Shown one piece after another: positions 62,133 to 64,000 of a stretch of 64,000 bases of DNA (positions are counted from its first letter, which is position 1; each line of letters starts with the position of its first letter). This DNA is from Paenibacillus sp. Soil766. GTDB taxonomy: Bacteria > Bacillota > Bacilli > Paenibacillales > NBRC-103111. Made by a program: the position numbers and the translations under genes. The stretch lies in the NCBI RefSeq assembly GCF_001428105.1, contig NZ_LMSJ01000007.1:1-64000 (forward strand). Reading direction: 5' to 3'. The notes beneath the pieces were generated by a model that had not been told where the DNA came from, did not search any database, and saw only the letters and a program-made list of their open reading frames with translations.

Positions 62133-63872
62133 GTGGATGCTTCTTATAAACGCTTAGTTAACTTAAATGATGAACTAACGGAAACTACACTTCTAGGGCA
62201 GATTCTTGATCCGCAATCCAAATATTACGGTGGTATTGTGGATGAAACGGGCATTGCTCGAGCTAATCACATGAGTACACCGCGTATGATAGCGGGATGG
62301 GTATCTGCTTTGGTAAATCCGGATTCTCGTTATTATCAGGATAGCCTTCTATTGAATGCATTGGATAAAGCGGTTGCGTTCATGCTGAACAGACAACATG
62401 CGGATGGTACTGTTTCACTTGGTTCTACGAATTATAATTCTCCCCCCGATACGGCGTTCGTAGTCGGTGGCGTAACCCAGATGTACCAACTGCTTAATAA
62501 ACACAGCTGGGCTGATCTTGAGCCTGTAACAGCTAAGCTGAAGCTCTTCTTGGAGCGCACCATACCAGCCATGCTGACTGGTGGTTGTCACACTCCGAAT
62601 CATCGCTGGGTGCTTACAGCTGCACTATGTTTATTATATGAAATTTTCCCGAGGCCCGAGCTTCTTGCACGTGCAGAAGACTGGTTAGCTGAAGGATTAG
62701 ATATCACCGAAGATGGGGAATGGACGGAGCGCAGCAACGGGATCTATAACGCTGTCAGCGATATCGCACTCTATCACACGGGACGTTTAATGAACCGCCC
62801 TGAACTCATCGCATGTGTACGAAGTAATCTTCGTATGATGATGTATTTAATACACCCGTCTGGCGAAGTGGTAACAGATTACTCTGGACGTCAGGATTTC
62901 GGTCAGGCAGCTACGATGGCGAACTACTTTCCGATATACCGCTTAATGGCTGCGCATGATCAGGATCCAATCTTTGCTGCCATGGCTGATTATGCGGGCT
63001 CTTCCATCACAGGCTTCTATGAAGGTGTGAACAATCATCCACTGATGAGTATTCTCGTGTATCCCGAAGCGGATATTTCTCAAATTCAGCGAGTGCCGCT
63101 GCTTGATCGTTATGTGAAAGAGATCAATACCAAACATCCAATGAAGGAGCATTTGGAGCAAATTGATGAGGTTGGCCATCATATGCACATTCAGCATAGC
63201 AGTATGCATCTCTCTTTCGGAGCACCGTTGGTTCGGATTCGTGAACAAGATCAAAGTGTAACGATCATGTCGCAGACTCCTTCCTTCTTCTCGTTGCGCC
63301 ATGGGAAAGCAAGGTTGCTTGGTGTCAAACTTTCTACTTCGTTCTCACCTGGCATTGTGAAGTTCTCGAATCTGACAGTGAGCAATGGCGGCTATAAGCT
63401 AGATACGGTGTTGGAAAAAGGCTATAACGGACCGATCCCGCGTCCTTTGCTCCCTGAAGGGACTGAGGGTTCGACACTCAGCCCGTGGTACTTACTGCCG
63501 CATCAGCATCGGCCGATGACCCATCTGCAGAAGCTTGAATTGCAAGCCGAAATTACTTCTGGAGATTCGGAATGGACGATCCACGTATCATCTGATGAGC
63601 GTGAGGATGTCTTCACGCAAGTGACCTTCATTTTTGGCAATGAAGGTGCGGTGAGTGGCGATGATTTGCTAGCGGGTGAGGAAGGTAAGTACTTCCTGCG
63701 AAGCGGTTCTATGATGTACGAAGCAGAGGGAGATGTTATTGAAATTTCCTCAGGTGCCTATGAACATATCCTGCCTAGCGTTCGTGAAGATCAACATCCA
63801 TCTGGATGCCAATATGTCCATGTTAATTTGGTTACACCTTATGATCGGACATTCAAGATCCGTCTACTGTAG
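62133..63872 (+). CDS. Large putative glycan-active protein, function unknown
   Basis: A 579-residue cytoplasmic protein without signal peptide or lipobox. The first 330 residues are rich in helices with repeated aromatic/His patterns (GGCHTPNHRWVLTAALCLLY, ERSNGIYNAVSDIALYHTGR) that suggest an (alpha/alpha)6 toroid, as in heparinase-like polysaccharide lyases or glycoside hydrolases. The last 230 residues look beta-rich. GTG 62133 is five bases after AAGGTGA; a TTG at 62103 lies before that site. It is followed 14 bases later by another gene, in a block of sugar-use genes. I cannot assign a family. Confidence 0.7.
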   Translation: MDASYKRLVNLNDELTETTLLGQILDPQSKYYGGIVDETGIARANHMSTPRMIAGWVSALVNPDSRYYQDSLLLNALDKAVAFMLNRQHADGTVSLGSTNYNSPPDTAFVVGGVTQMYQLLNKHSWADLEPVTAKLKLFLERTIPAMLTGGCHTPNHRWVLTAALCLLYEIFPRPELLARAEDWLAEGLDITEDGEWTERSNGIYNAVSDIALYHTGRLMNRPELIACVRSNLRMMMYLIHPSGEVVTDYSGRQDFGQAATMANYFPIYRLMAAHDQDPIFAAMADYAGSSITGFYEGVNNHPLMSILVYPEADISQIQRVPLLDRYVKEINTKHPMKEHLEQIDEVGHHMHIQHSSMHLSFGAPLVRIREQDQSVTIMSQTPSFFSLRHGKARLLGVKLSTSFSPGIVKFSNLTVSNGGYKLDTVLEKGYNGPIPRPLLPEGTEGSTLSPWYLLPHQHRPMTHLQKLELQAEITSGDSEWTIHVSSDEREDVFTQVTFIFGNEGAVSGDDLLAGEEGKYFLRSGSMMYEAEGDVIEISSGAYEHILPSVREDQHPSGCQYVHVNLVTPYDRTFKIRLL

Positions 63873-63886
63873 AAAGGAAGTTCGTG

Positions 63887-64000
63887 ATGACGACCTATTT
63901 CAATGAACAAGATAGTATACAAACCCGTTTAGGGAAAGACAATAAACAAACATTGAAAGTGCTTGCTGATCGCTACATTGGTGCGAACCCACCTGTACCC
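63887..64000 (+). CDS. Start of a further gene cut by the window edge
   Basis: The ATG at 63887 follows AAAGGAAG by six bases and opens a frame of 38 codons to the end of the window (MTTYFNEQDSIQTRLGKDNK, then QTLKVLADRYIGANPPVP). Being 14 bases after the previous gene, it is probably in the same operon. The visible part is too short to identify a family. Confidence 0.6.
   Translation, partial: MTTYFNEQDSIQTRLGKDNKQTLKVLADRYIGANPPVP

Noticed and set aside
1-64000. tRNA, rRNA or classical metabolite riboswitch
   Set aside because: I looked through the intergenic regions and saw no tRNA cloverleaf, rRNA-like sequence or known riboswitch core; covariance-model searches would be needed to exclude them fully.

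Overview
The window looks like chromosome of a Paenibacillus-type Firmicute (Bacillales). Evidence: strong AGGAGG-type ribosome binding sites, many lipoprotein solute-binding proteins with family-1 (MalF/MalG, LplB/YtcP) sugar permeases and no local ATPase, two YesM/YesN-type two-component systems, a Bacillus-like des-desK-desR locus, LacI and AraC regulators, and intrinsic terminators between genes. Several starts were moved from the longest open frame to the codon with the best ribosome binding site; each entry says so.

Layout. 1-98: right end of an IS3-family element. 136-3059: AraC regulator divergent from a sugar epimerase/oxidoreductase pair. 3220-8178: single-gene units (MATE exporter, TipA-like MerR regulator, Rieske protein, threonine-aldolase-like lyase, D-2-hydroxyacid dehydrogenase). 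8552-16570: sugar ABC importer, YesM/YesN pair and a second, closely related binding protein. 16699-20776: metallo-hydrolase, FAD monooxygenase with its TetR regulator behind a clear operator, a possible gene remnant, and two divergent small XRE regulators. 20851-24539: cold-response block of csp, ydjO-like, fatty-acid desaturase and DesK/DesR. 24645-27903: UgpB/E/A-like importer on the minus strand. 28263-30235: DUF2975/XRE pair plus a membrane protein. 30542-36714: RND exporter, lipoprotein adaptor and a secreted protein of unknown role. 36870-40210: second YesM/YesN pair. 40276-40563: six-copy tandem hairpin array. 40588-44014: FAD oxidoreductase divergent from a LacI repressor, with a palindromic operator on each side. 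44157-52235: myo-inositol catabolic operon in the order iolD-E-C-A-J-G-B, followed by a LacI gene. 53446-64000: GH95 glycosidase, Lpl-type importer, two Gfo/Idh/MocA oxidoreductases, a large putative glycan-active protein and the start of another gene.

The theme is uptake and breakdown of diverse sugars and polyols, each unit with its own regulator. I found no RNA genes, CRISPR array or prophage. I did not find a clearly new biological system. The features I rate most worth checking are the hairpin array (40276-40563), the leader terminator of csp inside a cold-response cluster, the duplicated binding proteins around a two-component system, and the secreted third gene of the RND operon.
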